64,000 nucleotides of DNA from Rostratula benghalensis. Its lineage: Eukaryota; Chordata; Aves; Charadriiformes; Rostratulidae. The stretch covers positions 1,315,194 to 1,379,193 of the forward strand of contig VXAI01000038.1 of assembly GCA_013399305.1 (NCBI GenBank). Reading direction: 5' to 3'. Every line of letters starts with the position of its first letter. Position 1 is the stretch's first letter. Under the pieces are notes generated by a model that searched no databases, was not told the origin of the DNA, and saw nothing but the letters and a program-made list of their open reading frames with translations. The position numbers and the translations under genes were made by a program. Shown here piece after piece: positions 62,750-64,000 of this stretch.

Positions 62750-64000
62750 GTTTCATTCTAAGCCTGGGTTACTGCGGTGGCAATGACGGTCCCCTTCAGT
62801 TTTGCTGTGGTGGCAGCAGGGCTGTCAACTCAAGAAAGCCCATTATGGGATCAACCCAAGCTATAGAATACATCAGTGTCACATTCAGCAGAGCCACCAC
62901 TCGTCCTGTAAAGAGGAGCAGGGATGTACAGTCAATAGCTGAAAACACTTATATTGTCCCTTGCAATATATACAGTATATATTGTTTCACTGGTTATTTT
63001 CTTTTAGGTACTTACCCACTTCTTACTGTTCTGTATTGAAAGGGGTTGAAAATGCAAATAATTTCAGATAGCAGGAACTGAAAGTGGTGAGGTTTTCTGA
63101 ACTGAGCCGTTAATACTTTTCTTGATAGAGCCTTATCTCGCACGGGGTTAATAATGCACATCGCAATACTTCTATCATTTTGTGGTTCGTTTAGCTTCTG
63201 TTAGCAGCACGGTTGGACTCCTACATCTCTTTTACCTTGTTTAAAAAAAATAAAATTGGTCATTAAACTGCATTAGTATCCGTAATGAGCCCAGGCATCT
63301 CTTTCCTGCTCTTCTCTTCCCTGTATTCAAAAAAACCTCTGTAGGCCTGTTTCAAGTGAGCAGTAACCACCCAGCCATGTAGTTAAATGCAAAGTGTTGT
63401 TCTGAGGAATAGTGTGATAAAATTTTAATTAATCCTGGCCGTTATTCTGATGCCTCAACAGAAAATGAATCCTTTGTCTGGCATATTTATTGGTATATGG
63501 ATTTATTTAAAGTCCCAGTGTTTCCATGTTAAAATAAATATTGTTTTACTTACTAGAGTAAAAGCATAGGTATACTAACGGCAGCAATATATCAATCCTC
63601 ATGCTTAGAATCTCTCTACAACCTGAATGTTCTACTTTTTAAACTTGTTTTAATATATCTTAATTTTTCTTTCCTGTCATTACCTGATTTCATGTGAAAC
63701 TTTCTCTGTGTGGTTCTCTTTTTCTTAATTCATTAGATTTGGCATGGCTGTTTATTGTATCAGCTTGGCATCTGGCTAATGTAGCTCATTTGAAATAAAC
63801 AATATGCTTGAACAAACCCCTACAAAATTAACCCTTGTGGTCTGAACAGACTGGTACATACACAGTATGACTTAGTTGTTGCCCTGTAAAAATTACTTAG
63901 GCAAATGAAAACATTTTTACGTGTTCTCTTGTTAACCTGTTCCCAGTCAAAGTATGAAATGTTTAACAACATTTCCAAACTTTTTTACTTGTGATATTTT
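62750..64000. other. Non-coding stretch, no gene seen
   Basis: The first 230 bases after the gap are GC-richer and free of stops in one plus frame, but no domain is recognisable. A perfect inverted repeat CAATATATAC/GTATATATTG around one A occurs at 62964-62984. The segment at about 63400-63600 (GATAAAATTTTAATTAATCC and following) looks like preserved unique sequence. No mobile element was recognised. Confidence 0.45.

Noticed and set aside
62358..63039. Long frames that cross the N run
   Set aside because: They consist mainly of undetermined residues; the gap makes them meaningless.

Overview
The window looks like a piece of bird nuclear chromosome. The strongest evidence is a well-preserved, 5'-truncated CR1 LINE at 15487-15940 ending in the avian-type ATTCTGTGAT 3' end. 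Four older CR1 pieces (9676-9830, 28745-28880, 36027-36104 on the minus strand, 57845-58438) support this. So does a probable solo retroviral LTR at 19544-20283 that opens TGTCCTGGTTT and closes ACCATGACA, a layout I associate with avian endogenous retroviruses. Three worn MIR-type SINEs (17358-17450, 33095-33230, 47112-47240 minus) fit an amniote genome. The species cannot be fixed from the sequence alone.

No complete protein-coding gene can be supported. Open frames are short (the longest uninterrupted by the gap is 161 codons), carry no recognisable domain, and are what chance gives in AT-rich vertebrate DNA. I see no tRNA, rRNA or CRISPR array. The best reading is intergenic or deep intronic sequence. 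Four weak exon-like stretches are recorded as low-confidence candidates: 31893-32044 minus, 39821-40008 plus, 55904-56128 plus, and 62468-62497 plus. The last runs straight into an assembly gap (62498-62749, 252 N).

Layout: 1-15 kb is AT-rich and non-coding, with a three-unit 18-bp tandem array holding ATTA cores (6893-6946), a CR1 piece and a canonical G-quadruplex motif (10371-10401). 15-20.3 kb holds the young CR1, a MIR and the LTR. 20-36 kb is mostly unique AT-rich DNA with one CR1, one MIR, a short dispersed repeat pair and the first exon candidate. 36-47 kb contains a GC-rich block (43490-44340) enclosing an AT-rich segment dense in homeodomain-type and SOX-type cores, the best enhancer candidate. 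47-64 kb has a MIR, a compact palindrome (52511-52556), an old CR1 and the gap.

Three matches to the CTCF core consensus, two plus (2638, 22553) and one minus (55860), lie in convergent orientation. If the window has a function, it is most likely cis-regulatory. I did not find an undescribed protein system here.
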